The translations under genes were made by a program, and so were the position numbers. The notes beneath the pieces are model-generated. The model ran no database searches. It was not told the origin of the DNA and saw nothing but the letters and a program-made list of their open reading frames with translations. This document shows positions 7,707 through 15,349 of a DNA stretch of 27,041 nt, piece by piece; position 1 is the stretch's first letter, and every line of letters starts with the position of its first letter. This DNA comes from DATFEN01 sp035691285 (GTDB lineage Bacteria; Acidobacteriota; Vicinamibacteria; Fen-336), in contig DASSJI010000309.1 in NCBI GenBank assembly GCA_035691285.1, positions 1-27,041 of the forward strand. The letters run 5' to 3'.

Positions 7707-8260
7707 GCGCCAGCCCGGTCGCCACGCTGCCGCTGCCGAACGGGGCGCGGCTCGAGGTGGTGATCGCGGACCTGCTCCGCGAGACCACCGACGCGATCGT
7801 GAACGCCGCCAACGGCCACCTCGCCCACGGCGGAGGCGTGGCCGCCGCCATCGCGCGCGCGGCGGGCCCGGAGCTCGACCGGGAGTCCGAGGCCCTGGTT
7901 CAGGCCGGGGGCGCGATCCCGACCGGCGAGGCGGTCGTCACCACCGCGGGCCGCCTCAGGTTCCAGGGCGTCGTGCACGCGGTCGGCCCGCGCCTCGGCG
8001 AGGGCGACGAGGGGCGGAAGCTCCAGCAGGCGCTGGTGGCGGCCTTCCTCCGCGCTCACGAGCGCGGCTGGCGGTCGCTCTCCTTCCCTGCCGTCAGCTC
8101 CGGCATCTTCGCCGTGCCGCCCGAGGTCTGTGCGCGCGCCTACGTCTCCGCCGCCCGCCGCTTCTTCGACGAGCACCCCGAGACGAGCCTGACGCTGCTG
8201 CGCCTGTGCCTGTTCGAGGGCGCCGTGGCGGACGCCGTGCGGCGAGAGGTGAACGGCTAG
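7703..8260 (+). CDS. Macro-domain protein (ADP-ribose binding/hydrolysing)
   Basis: From GTG 7703 the protein is 185 residues, a single macro domain. The ADP-ribose-binding elements are TTDAIVNAANGHLAHGGGVA (with Asn34 and Asn37 as in catalytic MacroD-type proteins), the GEAVVTTAGRL strand-turn, and the phosphate loop FPAVSSGIFAVP. Macro domains bind ADP-ribose, and many remove it from proteins, nucleic acids or O-acetyl-ADP-ribose. A longer frame opens upstream at 7448 but overlaps the NFACT-R gene and has no protein-like sequence. The GTGA overlap with the NFACT-R gene argues for translational coupling. The stop codon is shared (CTAG) with the convergent amidohydrolase. Confidence 0.9.
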   Translation: MSASPVATLPLPNGARLEVVIADLLRETTDAIVNAANGHLAHGGGVAAAIARAAGPELDRESEALVQAGGAIPTGEAVVTTAGRLRFQGVVHAVGPRLGEGDEGRKLQQALVAAFLRAHERGWRSLSFPAVSSGIFAVPPEVCARAYVSAARRFFDEHPETSLTLLRLCLFEGAVADAVRREVNG

Positions 8261-9612
8261 GGCGAGGGCTTCGCCTCCGTGGCGAGCGCCAGGAGCCTCT
8301 CTCTCAGCTCGGGCTCCGGCAGCCAGCGGCCGCGCACCACGACGCCAGCGCGCCGGCCGAGGTTGCGGACGTCGGCCAGGGGATCGGCTTCGAGCAGCAC
8401 GAGGTCGGCCCGCAGCCCGGGCGCGACGCTCCCGAATTCCTTCTCGCCGCCGAGCAGCTCCGCCGCTCCACGCGTGGCGGCATGCAGCGCCTCCCGTGGC
8501 GTGAGGCCCGCCTCTCCCAGGCGCCGCAGCTCCTCGAGGGCCGCGACGCCGGCCACGTTCCAGACGTCGGGCGAGTCGGTGCCGAGCGCGATCGGCGCGC
8601 CGGCGTCGCGCAGGGCTCGGACGATGCGCGCGCGCAGGGCGTGGTAGCGCTCCACGAGCTCCCTGGGCCGGGGGTTGCGCTCGCGGGCCTTGCGCTGCTG
8701 CTCCGCCCATTCGGCGCGCTGCTGCGCCGGCACGTACTCGAGGCCGGGGCGCAGGCCCAGCTCCTCGGGCGTCTCGGCGTTGACGAGTGCCCGCCAGAAA
8801 TCGAGGGTCGGCACGCTGACGACCCCCGCCTCCCGCGTCGCGCGCGCGAGGCCGGGCAGGAGGTCCTCGTCGAGCGCCGCCATGGCGTCGGCCAGCCGCA
8901 CGACCTCCTGCTTCTTCAGGGGCGAGGCGTCGGGAATCAAGGCCTCGAGGTAGCCGGCCAGATGCTCGATGGAGTCCTGCTTCAGCTCGAGGGCGCGCGC
9001 CAGCCCCACCGCGTCGGGCACGTGTCCCCACACCGGCAAGCCCGCCTCCCGCGCCCCGGCCACGAACGCTTCGTACTCGGCGCGCGACATGCCGTCGAGG
9101 AGCTTTACGCCGTCGTAGCCTGCCTGCTTCGCCTGGAGGGCGAAGCGCCGCGCGTCCTCGGGGCTCGCGATCTCGGGCACCCCCGGCAGCGACCCGACCT
9201 TCACCCCGAGCGGAGGCGACGCGACGAAGAGCGCGGGGCCGAGCAGGGCGCCGCGGGTGATCGCGGCCCGCAGCGCGAGGTGCTCCGGCTGGCCGATCAT
9301 CACGCGGGCGGTCGTCACGCCGTGCGCGACGAACAGGAGGAACTCCTTCGCGGCGGCGGCCTCGTCCGACGCCTCGGGCGGGATGTGGACGTGGGCGTCC
9401 ACGAGGCCAGGGACCAGGTACCTGCCGGCTCCGTCGATCCTCCGGACGCCAGCGGGCAGCCGGACCCGGTCCGCCGGGCCCATCGACACGATCCGGTCGC
9501 CCGCGACCACCACCGCCTGGTCGCCGAGGACGCGGTCCGAGTCCATGGGAACGACCGTCACGTGGGTGAAGGCGAGGCCGTTCAGCAGGATGAACGAGGC
9601 GAGGACGGACAT
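8257..9612 (-). CDS. Amidohydrolase-superfamily metal-dependent hydrolase
   Basis: A 451-residue TIM-barrel hydrolase of the imidazolonepropionase/prolidase-like type common in Acidobacteriota. Metal ligands are visible: His74 and His76 (GLVDAHVHIPPE), Lys170 as the bridging lysine (YDGVKLLDG), His197 (VWGHVPD), His217 (DSIEHLAG) and Asp346 (ALGTDSPDV). The small N- and C-terminal beta-sandwich parts surround the barrel. The N-terminus (MSVLASFILLNGLAFTHVTV) is weakly hydrophobic; export is possible but not clear. The substrate cannot be predicted. There is no SD before ATG 9612, but TAGAAT lies exactly 7 nt upstream, suggesting a leaderless message. It converges on the macro-domain gene with a shared CTAG. 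Confidence 0.85.
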   Translation of the reverse strand: MSVLASFILLNGLAFTHVTVVPMDSDRVLGDQAVVVAGDRIVSMGPADRVRLPAGVRRIDGAGRYLVPGLVDAHVHIPPEASDEAAAAKEFLLFVAHGVTTARVMIGQPEHLALRAAITRGALLGPALFVASPPLGVKVGSLPGVPEIASPEDARRFALQAKQAGYDGVKLLDGMSRAEYEAFVAGAREAGLPVWGHVPDAVGLARALELKQDSIEHLAGYLEALIPDASPLKKQEVVRLADAMAALDEDLLPGLARATREAGVVSVPTLDFWRALVNAETPEELGLRPGLEYVPAQQRAEWAEQQRKARERNPRPRELVERYHALRARIVRALRDAGAPIALGTDSPDVWNVAGVAALEELRRLGEAGLTPREALHAATRGAAELLGGEKEFGSVAPGLRADLVLLEADPLADVRNLGRRAGVVVRGRWLPEPELRERLLALATEAKPSP

Positions 9613-9619
9613 CGACGCG

Positions 9620-9625
9620 ATTCTA
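9620..9625 (-). promoter_or_regulatory. -10 element of the amidohydrolase gene, leaderless spacing
   Basis: TAGAAT (5/6 to the -10 consensus) on the minus strand is followed by 7 nt and then ATG 9612. Transcription would begin at or next to the start codon. No matching -35 is seen. It overlaps the possible -35 region of the divergent secG promoter. Confidence 0.4.
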
Positions 9626-9649
9626 TCCGCGGCCGACTTGGGCTATAGT
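9621..9649 (+). promoter_or_regulatory. Candidate secG promoter
   Basis: TATAGT (9644-9649, 5/6) lies 17 bp after TTCTAT (9621-9626, a poor -35). It would give a leader of about 40 nt before the secG ATG at 9698. The -10 is convincing, the -35 is not. Confidence 0.4.
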
Positions 9650-9697
9650 TGGTGTTTCGTCCGGGGCCCGGGAAGGGCCACCGGGCGCCGGTAGACC

Positions 9698-10075
9698 ATG
9701 ACCATCGCGTATTACGCCATCGTCGTCCTTCACGTGATCGCCTGCCTGTTCCTGATCGGGGTCGTGCTGCTGCAGCAGGGCAAGGGGCAGGACCTGGCGA
9801 GCGCCTTCGGCGGCGGCGGCACCCAGACCGCCTTCGGGCCGCGCGGCTCGGCGAACGTCCTGACCCGCGCCACCACCATCCTCGCCGGCGTGTTCATGGT
9901 CACCAGCCTGGCGCTGACGATCCTCCGGCCGCAGGCGAGCTCGGTCCTCGATCGGATACCGGCGGCGGCTCCTTCCCCGGCGGCCGGCACTGCGCCCGCG
10001 GCGGCTCCGACGACCACGGCTCCGGCTGCGCCGGAGGCCGCCCGGTCCCCGGAGGCGTCGCCGGCGGCGCAGTAG
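9698..10075 (+). CDS. secG: Preprotein translocase subunit SecG
   Basis: The 125-residue protein has the SecG layout: TM1 (YYAIVVLHVIACLFLIGVVL), the signature cytoplasmic loop LLQQGKGQDLASAFGGGGTQ followed by AFGPRGSANVLTRAT, and TM2 (TTILAGVFMVTSLALTIL). SecG is the accessory subunit of the SecYEG channel and helps SecA-driven export. Residues 80-125 form an Ala/Pro/Thr low-complexity tail of a kind often seen in Acidobacteriota. No good SD precedes ATG 9698. It is transcribed apart from the glycolytic operon here, and its stop lies 7 nt from that of the convergent VWA gene. Confidence 0.95.
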   Translation: MTIAYYAIVVLHVIACLFLIGVVLLQQGKGQDLASAFGGGGTQTAFGPRGSANVLTRATTILAGVFMVTSLALTILRPQASSVLDRIPAAAPSPAAGTAPAAAPTTTAPAAPEAARSPEASPAAQ

Positions 10076-10082
10076 CCCCGGC

Positions 10083-12242
10083 CTAGTCGGTCGCGGGCGC
10101 CTCCACGGTAACGACGGAGAAGGGCTCCCGGACCTCGAGGCTCTTGCCCGAGATCTCGTCCTTCACGCTGAGGACGAACTCGTAGGCGCCCGGAGAGAAG
10201 TCCTTGAGGGACGTGCCCACGAGGCGCGTCAGCCGGCCCAGGGACGTGGGGTTGATCACGGTCGGGCTCGTCCCCTGGCGGATGGTTCCGTCCGCCGCGC
10301 GGATCTGCCACCCGGCCGAGACCTTTGGCATCCCGGTGGCCTTGTCCTTCTCGGCGCCGTACACCGAGAACTGGCCGTAGAGCATGACGCCCTCCGGGAA
10401 GTCGCGGCGCGCCACGTACACCGGCCTCGGGGATCCCGTGGCCTCGCTGCCCGCTTCGAGGGTGTCCGTCAGGGACAGCGTCGAGGCTCGGAACTCGGCG
10501 GGATCCGGCACCTCGAACTCGTGGATCACGGTGCCGACGCGCCCGCTGTTCTTGTCTCGCACCACCATCTTGGCCTGGTAGCCGCCCGTCGCCAGCTCGA
10601 AGTCCCTGAGCAGCGGATACCAGGCGGTCTCGAGGCGCTGCCGCGTCGTGGGCAGGAGCCGCATGTCGATCTTCTGGTTGTACTGGTAGAACTCGCCAGT
10701 CTCGCGGTGGGCCACCACCAGCATGAACTCCAGCGTGTCCACGAAGCGCTTCTCGCCCTCCTTGGCGCCGGCCTCCTCCTTGAAGGCGAAGCCGGCGACG
10801 TCCACCTCGGCGGCGACCAGCGCGTTCAGCTTGCCGAGCAGCGCCTCGTCCTGGACGAAGGTCGTCATCCGGATCGGGATCTCGTCCATCTCGAACGGCG
10901 AGTCGAGGGCCTGCTGCAGCACCGGGTCCGTGCCGCCCTTCTTCTTCTCCTTCTCCGGCTCCCTCGTGGCGTCCAGGGGCGCGTAGTAGCCCTTGCGGGC
11001 GCGCACGTTGAGGCCCTTGCGCTTGACGGAGACGCCGATCTTGCGGAAGCGGCCGTCCCGCGCCGTGTTCGTCGGGATGTAGCCGATCAGGTAGTACATC
11101 TGGGTCTCGTTCGCGATCCTCTGGATTCCCTTGCCGAGGTCGTTGGTGTTGCGCACGCTGAAGCCGCCCGTGTCCGAGGCGATGGACTCCGAGCCCTCGC
11201 TGGCCAGGCTCTGGTCGAGGAGCGCGGCGCCCACGTCGCGGGGATCCGTGGGAGCCTGGAACTCCGCCGAGAACTGGGTGCCGAGCGCTTCGAGGCCGCG
11301 GGTGTCGAGGAAGTAGACGGCCGCGTTGCCCCGGCGCGAGGCCTGCACGACGTCCTTGAACTCGGCCAGGTTCGGGTCGTAGATGAAGCCCTGGGACACC
11401 AGGATCACCGACTTGCGTCCCTTCGTGGCCTGGAGCGAATCCAGGAGCCGGACCAGCACCTGGAGGGTCACGCGGTTGCGCGTGACGGCCTGGAAGTAGA
11501 CGTCGGCGGCCCGGCTGCGCACGTAGGGGTCCATGACCGTGCTCTCGAAGCCGCGGCGATCCTGGGCCGCGCGCTGGGTGACTCCGAGGCTGTCGAAGCG
11601 GCGCTGGACCCGGGCTGCGGTCTCGGAGTCGTTGTAGGCGTGGATGCGCATCGCCTCGTAGTCGGAGAGCCGGTCGGGGGCGTTGTCGAGGATCAGGCGG
11701 CCGTCGAGGCGCTTCAGCAGCGTGATCAGCTCGTCGCGCCCGGCCATCATGCGCGTGCTCCACCAGGCGCCTCCGCCGGTGGCGACCAGCATCACGCGGT
11801 CGCCCTCCCGGGTGCCGCTGGTCAGGAACTCGGCGACCGCGCGCTTCGCGATGTTGCCCTGGAAGCGGGTCATCTGCAGGTCGTCGAACAGGATCACGAA
11901 CGTGCGGCCCGTGCGGTCCTCCGGGCGGCGGTTCACCGACACGGCGGGGCGGGCCGCGGGCTTCTCGACGGGCGTGCCCGAAACCTTGATGGCCTCGAAG
12001 TTGACGACCTCCTGCGGCTTGCCGTCCTCGGTGATCGCGAAATCGGCGGGGGTCAGGTCCGTGACGGGGTTGCCCTTCTTGTCGGTGACCACCGCGTCCA
12101 CCGTCACCTGCTCGATCTCGGCGGCGAAGGTGGGCGGAGCGGGCGAGGGCGTCGGCGTCGGTTGCTGGGCGGGCGCCGGCGGCGCGAGGAGCACGGCGCA
12201 GGCGAAGAAGCAGAGCAGCTTCAGATCGACGGATCCCTTCAT
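10083..12242 (-). CDS. Secreted VWA-domain protein of the acidobacterial VWFA-related family
   Basis: A 719-residue exported protein. A signal peptide (residues ~1-25, ending APAQ) is followed by a Pro/Thr linker, then a small domain with VTVDAVVTDKKGNPVTDLTP and DFAITEDGKPQEVVNFEAI, the hallmark N-terminal segment of this family. The VWA domain (~110-345) begins RTFVILFDDLQMTRFQG, so the usual D-x-S-x-S metal site is replaced by a D-D-L form, and continues through GRKSVILVSQGFIYDP and AVYFLDTRGLEALG. TQMYYLIGYIPTN and VRARKGYYAP close the canonical part. The C-terminal ~290 residues are beta-rich and less conserved. The function is unknown in the literature I know; adhesion or envelope scaffolding is a guess. 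The family is strongly expanded in Acidobacteriota, hence the phylum inference. Confidence 0.88.
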   Translation of the reverse strand: MKGSVDLKLLCFFACAVLLAPPAPAQQPTPTPSPAPPTFAAEIEQVTVDAVVTDKKGNPVTDLTPADFAITEDGKPQEVVNFEAIKVSGTPVEKPAARPAVSVNRRPEDRTGRTFVILFDDLQMTRFQGNIAKRAVAEFLTSGTREGDRVMLVATGGGAWWSTRMMAGRDELITLLKRLDGRLILDNAPDRLSDYEAMRIHAYNDSETAARVQRRFDSLGVTQRAAQDRRGFESTVMDPYVRSRAADVYFQAVTRNRVTLQVLVRLLDSLQATKGRKSVILVSQGFIYDPNLAEFKDVVQASRRGNAAVYFLDTRGLEALGTQFSAEFQAPTDPRDVGAALLDQSLASEGSESIASDTGGFSVRNTNDLGKGIQRIANETQMYYLIGYIPTNTARDGRFRKIGVSVKRKGLNVRARKGYYAPLDATREPEKEKKKGGTDPVLQQALDSPFEMDEIPIRMTTFVQDEALLGKLNALVAAEVDVAGFAFKEEAGAKEGEKRFVDTLEFMLVVAHRETGEFYQYNQKIDMRLLPTTRQRLETAWYPLLRDFELATGGYQAKMVVRDKNSGRVGTVIHEFEVPDPAEFRASTLSLTDTLEAGSEATGSPRPVYVARRDFPEGVMLYGQFSVYGAEKDKATGMPKVSAGWQIRAADGTIRQGTSPTVINPTSLGRLTRLVGTSLKDFSPGAYEFVLSVKDEISGKSLEVREPFSVVTVEAPATD

Positions 12243-12267
12243 GAATCCAGCCTTCGATTCTCCTGAC

Positions 12268-12576
12268 TCACTCGACCCTCACGAACACGTCGCCGCCTTC
12301 GACCTTCGTCTCGTAGCGGGCCACCTTGAGGTCGGGGTTGACCGAGCTGATGCCCGTGGTGACGTCGTAGGTCCAGGCGTGCCAGGGGCAGACGACCGTG
12401 GCGCCGTCGAGCACGCCCTGGCCCAGCGGACCGCCGCGGTGGACGCAGCGGTTGGAGAGCGCGTGGAAGACGCCTCCGACGTTGAAGAGCGCGACCGGCC
12501 GGCCATCCACCAGGGCCTCCGTGGCCTTGCCCGGCGGCAGGTCCGACGCGGCCAGCACGCGCACGAACTCTCCCAT
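12268..12576 (-). CDS. Rieske-type [2Fe-2S] ferredoxin
   Basis: This 102-residue protein is a single Rieske domain. The cluster ligands are Cys44/His46 (NRCVHRGGPLG) and Cys63/His66 (VVCPWHAWTYD), with the usual ~17-residue spacing. There is no signal peptide or transmembrane helix, so it is a soluble cytoplasmic ferredoxin like those of nitrite reductase small subunits (NirD) and aromatic dioxygenase systems (BphF). No oxygenase or reductase partner is nearby, so the electron acceptor is unknown. ATG 12576 is preceded by GGAGGAGA. It lies 88 nt downstream of the dienelactone hydrolase gene on the same strand and has its own possible -10. Confidence 0.9.
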   Translation of the reverse strand: MGEFVRVLAASDLPPGKATEALVDGRPVALFNVGGVFHALSNRCVHRGGPLGQGVLDGATVVCPWHAWTYDVTTGISSVNPDLKVARYETKVEGGDVFVRVE

Positions 12577-12594
12577 TCACTCTCCTCCCTGGAA

Positions 12595-12600
12595 AGTATA
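12595..12600 (-). promoter_or_regulatory. Candidate -10 for the Rieske ferredoxin gene
   Basis: TATACT on the minus strand (5/6) lies 18 nt before ATG 12576 and would give a leader of about 12 nt containing the GGAGGAGA SD. No clear -35 is visible. Confidence 0.3.
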
Positions 12601-12664
12601 CGTGGGGGCGCCCCGTAGGGTCGCCGCCAGGCCGTGGCAGTGGCTCGAGGTCGAACGCCAACGA

Positions 12665-13324
12665 CTACAGCGTCCTCGCGAAGAAGTCCAGCGTGCGCTC
12701 CCAGCTCGTCTGCGCCGCCGCCGCGTGATAGCTCGCGCCGTCGCGCTTGAAGAACCCGTGCTTGGTGCCGGGATAGACGTGGAACTCGAACGGACGGCCG
12801 CGCCTCTGGAGCTCGCCCGTGAGGCCGGGCACGCCCGCGTTGACCGCGGCATCGTCCTCGGCCCAGTGCCCGAGCAGGGGCGCCCGCAGGCCGTCGAGGT
12901 CGTAGGCGATCTTCGGGTGGCGCCCGTAGAAGACGACGCAGGCGGCGATCGCGCTGCCGTTGCGGCAGGAGGCGTGGAGGCTGAGCGCCCCGCCCATGCA
13001 GAAGCCGACGACGCCGACGGCCCGCCCGGTCGACCGCTTCACGTGCTCGACGGCGCCGCGCAGGTCCAGCTCGGCCTCGCCCACGTTCAGCGCCATCAGC
13101 AGCCGGCTGGCCTCGTCGGGAGACTGCGTCAGCTTGCCGTGGTAGAGGTCGGGCGCGAGCGCCTCGTAGCCCTCGGCGGCGAGGCGGTCCGCGACCGACC
13201 TGATGTCGTCGTTGAGGCCCCACCATTCCTGGATCACGATCACGCCGCGGCCCCGCGCGCTGCCGGCGCGCGGCTCGGCCAGGTACCCCGGGCCGCTCCG
13301 CCCGTCGGCGGAGAACTCGATCAT
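12665..13324 (-). CDS. Dienelactone hydrolase family protein
   Basis: A 219-residue alpha/beta hydrolase of the dienelactone hydrolase group. Numbered from ATG 13324, the catalytic triad is Cys109 (GVVGFCMGGALSLHA), Asp158 (GHWAEDDAAV) and His189 (YPGTKHGFF), with Glu33 (VIQEWWGLND) contacting the triad as in the Pseudomonas enzyme. Spacing between triad residues is the family's usual spacing. The enzymes hydrolyse cyclic lactones in chlorocatechol breakdown, but most genomic homologues have unknown substrates. I chose ATG 13324 because an AAGG SD, partly in the thiC stop codon, fits it; a GTG at 13333 is too close to that SD. It follows thiC closely and probably shares its riboswitch-controlled transcript. 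Confidence 0.87.
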   Translation of the reverse strand: MIEFSADGRSGPGYLAEPRAGSARGRGVIVIQEWWGLNDDIRSVADRLAAEGYEALAPDLYHGKLTQSPDEASRLLMALNVGEAELDLRGAVEHVKRSTGRAVGVVGFCMGGALSLHASCRNGSAIAACVVFYGRHPKIAYDLDGLRAPLLGHWAEDDAAVNAGVPGLTGELQRRGRPFEFHVYPGTKHGFFKRDGASYHAAAAQTSWERTLDFFARTL

Positions 13325-13337
13325 CGCGCCCACGGCC

Positions 13338-14690
<1,353 letters not shown>

Positions 14691-14704
14691 CGCGTCCTTT
14701 CCGA

Positions 14705-14812
14705 GGGTCGCTTCCCTCCGCTGGTCCTAACCAGTTCAGGTTCGAGGGGTCGGCGGCGTCCCTGCGGACCGCCCTCTCAGCCCCGCGCGCGGGGCTCCCC
14801 CAGCAGCGTCCT
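14705..14812 (-). promoter_or_regulatory. TPP riboswitch (THI element) controlling thiC
   Basis: Reading on the minus strand, the leader contains the conserved TPP-aptamer blocks in order: GGGGGAGCCCC and a GC-rich P3 hairpin, CTGAGAGGG (14772-14780), ACCTGAACTGG (14731-14741) and GGAGGGAAG (14711-14719), the last preceded by GGACCAGC. The ends can pair weakly (GGACGCT with AGCGACC) to form P1. Thiamin pyrophosphate binding should reduce thiC expression. Only about 14 nt separate the aptamer from ATG 14690, including the SD, so control of ribosome access is more likely than termination; no T-run is present. Confidence 0.9.
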
Positions 14813-14816
14813 CTCA

Positions 14817-14844
14817 ATGATAGGCCGTCGGGCCCGCCGCGCAA
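14817..14844 (-). promoter_or_regulatory. Promoter of thiC
   Basis: On the minus strand TTGCGC (14839-14844) and TATCAT (14817-14822, 5/6 to -10) are 16 bp apart and point into the riboswitch; transcription would begin near 14810, right at the aptamer's 5' side. Confidence 0.55.
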
Positions 14845-14860
14845 CAGGTTAGGATTGGCC

Positions 14861-15289
14861 ATGCCATCCAAACTGCGCACCGCGAGCACGGTGGTCCTCG
14901 GCCTGGCCGGGGGCCTGGTCCTGGTCGTCAGCCTGCTCTCGGCCAACCTGGCCTATCGCGGCGAGTACCAGATCGGCGGAGCCACGAACGTCCAGGACGT
15001 CGCTCCCGGACGCCCCGAGATCGAGGTGGCCCTGCGCGCGATCCGGGGAACGTCGGCCGCGTACGCCGCCGGCTTCGCCGCCCTGTTCCTCGCGATCGCG
15101 CTCGGCCCGTATCGCCGCGGCGACGTCTGGGCCTGGTGGGCGCTGCTCGCGGGCACGCTCGCGATCCTGGCGATCGTCCTCGTCCGCGTGCCCCTCCTGG
15201 GCGTGTGGCTGGGCGCGCCGCCGGTCTTCATACTGACGGGCGTGGTGGTGCTGGGGCTGCTGCTCGACGTCAAGCGGCTGCGAGGCTGA
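14861..15289 (+). CDS. Uncharacterised 4-TM membrane protein
   Basis: About 142 residues with four hydrophobic helices: VVLGLAGGLVLVVSLLSANL, AYAAGFAALFLAIALGPY, WALLAGTLAILAIVLV and APPVFILTGVVVLGLLL. A ~35-residue polar loop after TM1 (YRGEYQIGGATNVQDVAPGR and following) would face the periplasm, and the charged tail DVKRLRG lies in the cytoplasm. I do not recognise the family. ATG 14861 is preferred over an in-frame TTG at 14855. There is no SD, but TAGGAT lies 5 nt before the ATG, as at other probable leaderless genes here. It is divergent from thiC, with about 170 nt between the starts that also hold the riboswitch and its promoter. Confidence 0.6.
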   Translation: MPSKLRTASTVVLGLAGGLVLVVSLLSANLAYRGEYQIGGATNVQDVAPGRPEIEVALRAIRGTSAAYAAGFAALFLAIALGPYRRGDVWAWWALLAGTLAILAIVLVRVPLLGVWLGAPPVFILTGVVVLGLLLDVKRLRG

Positions 15290-15336
15290 CATCGCACCAA
15301 CAGGCGGGCGCCGGCCCGCGCATGAGACGCGGCGCC

Positions 15337-15342
15337 TATAAT
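15337..15342 (+). promoter_or_regulatory. Perfect -10 of dacB, leaderless spacing
   Basis: TATAAT, an exact -10 consensus in very G+C-rich surroundings, sits exactly 7 nt before ATG 15350. Transcription should start at the A of the ATG or one base earlier. No SD and no clear -35 are present. Confidence 0.55.
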
Positions 15343-15349
15343 CCGCGCC

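Noticed and set aside
12279..13226. A 315-codon minus-strand frame spanning the Rieske and hydrolase genes
   Set aside because: It is the wrong frame of two real genes; it contains neither the Rieske ligands nor the hydrolase triad.
13334..13337. A terminator between thiC and the dienelactone hydrolase gene
   Set aside because: There is no room for one, and the hydrolase SD overlaps the thiC stop; cotranscription is more likely.
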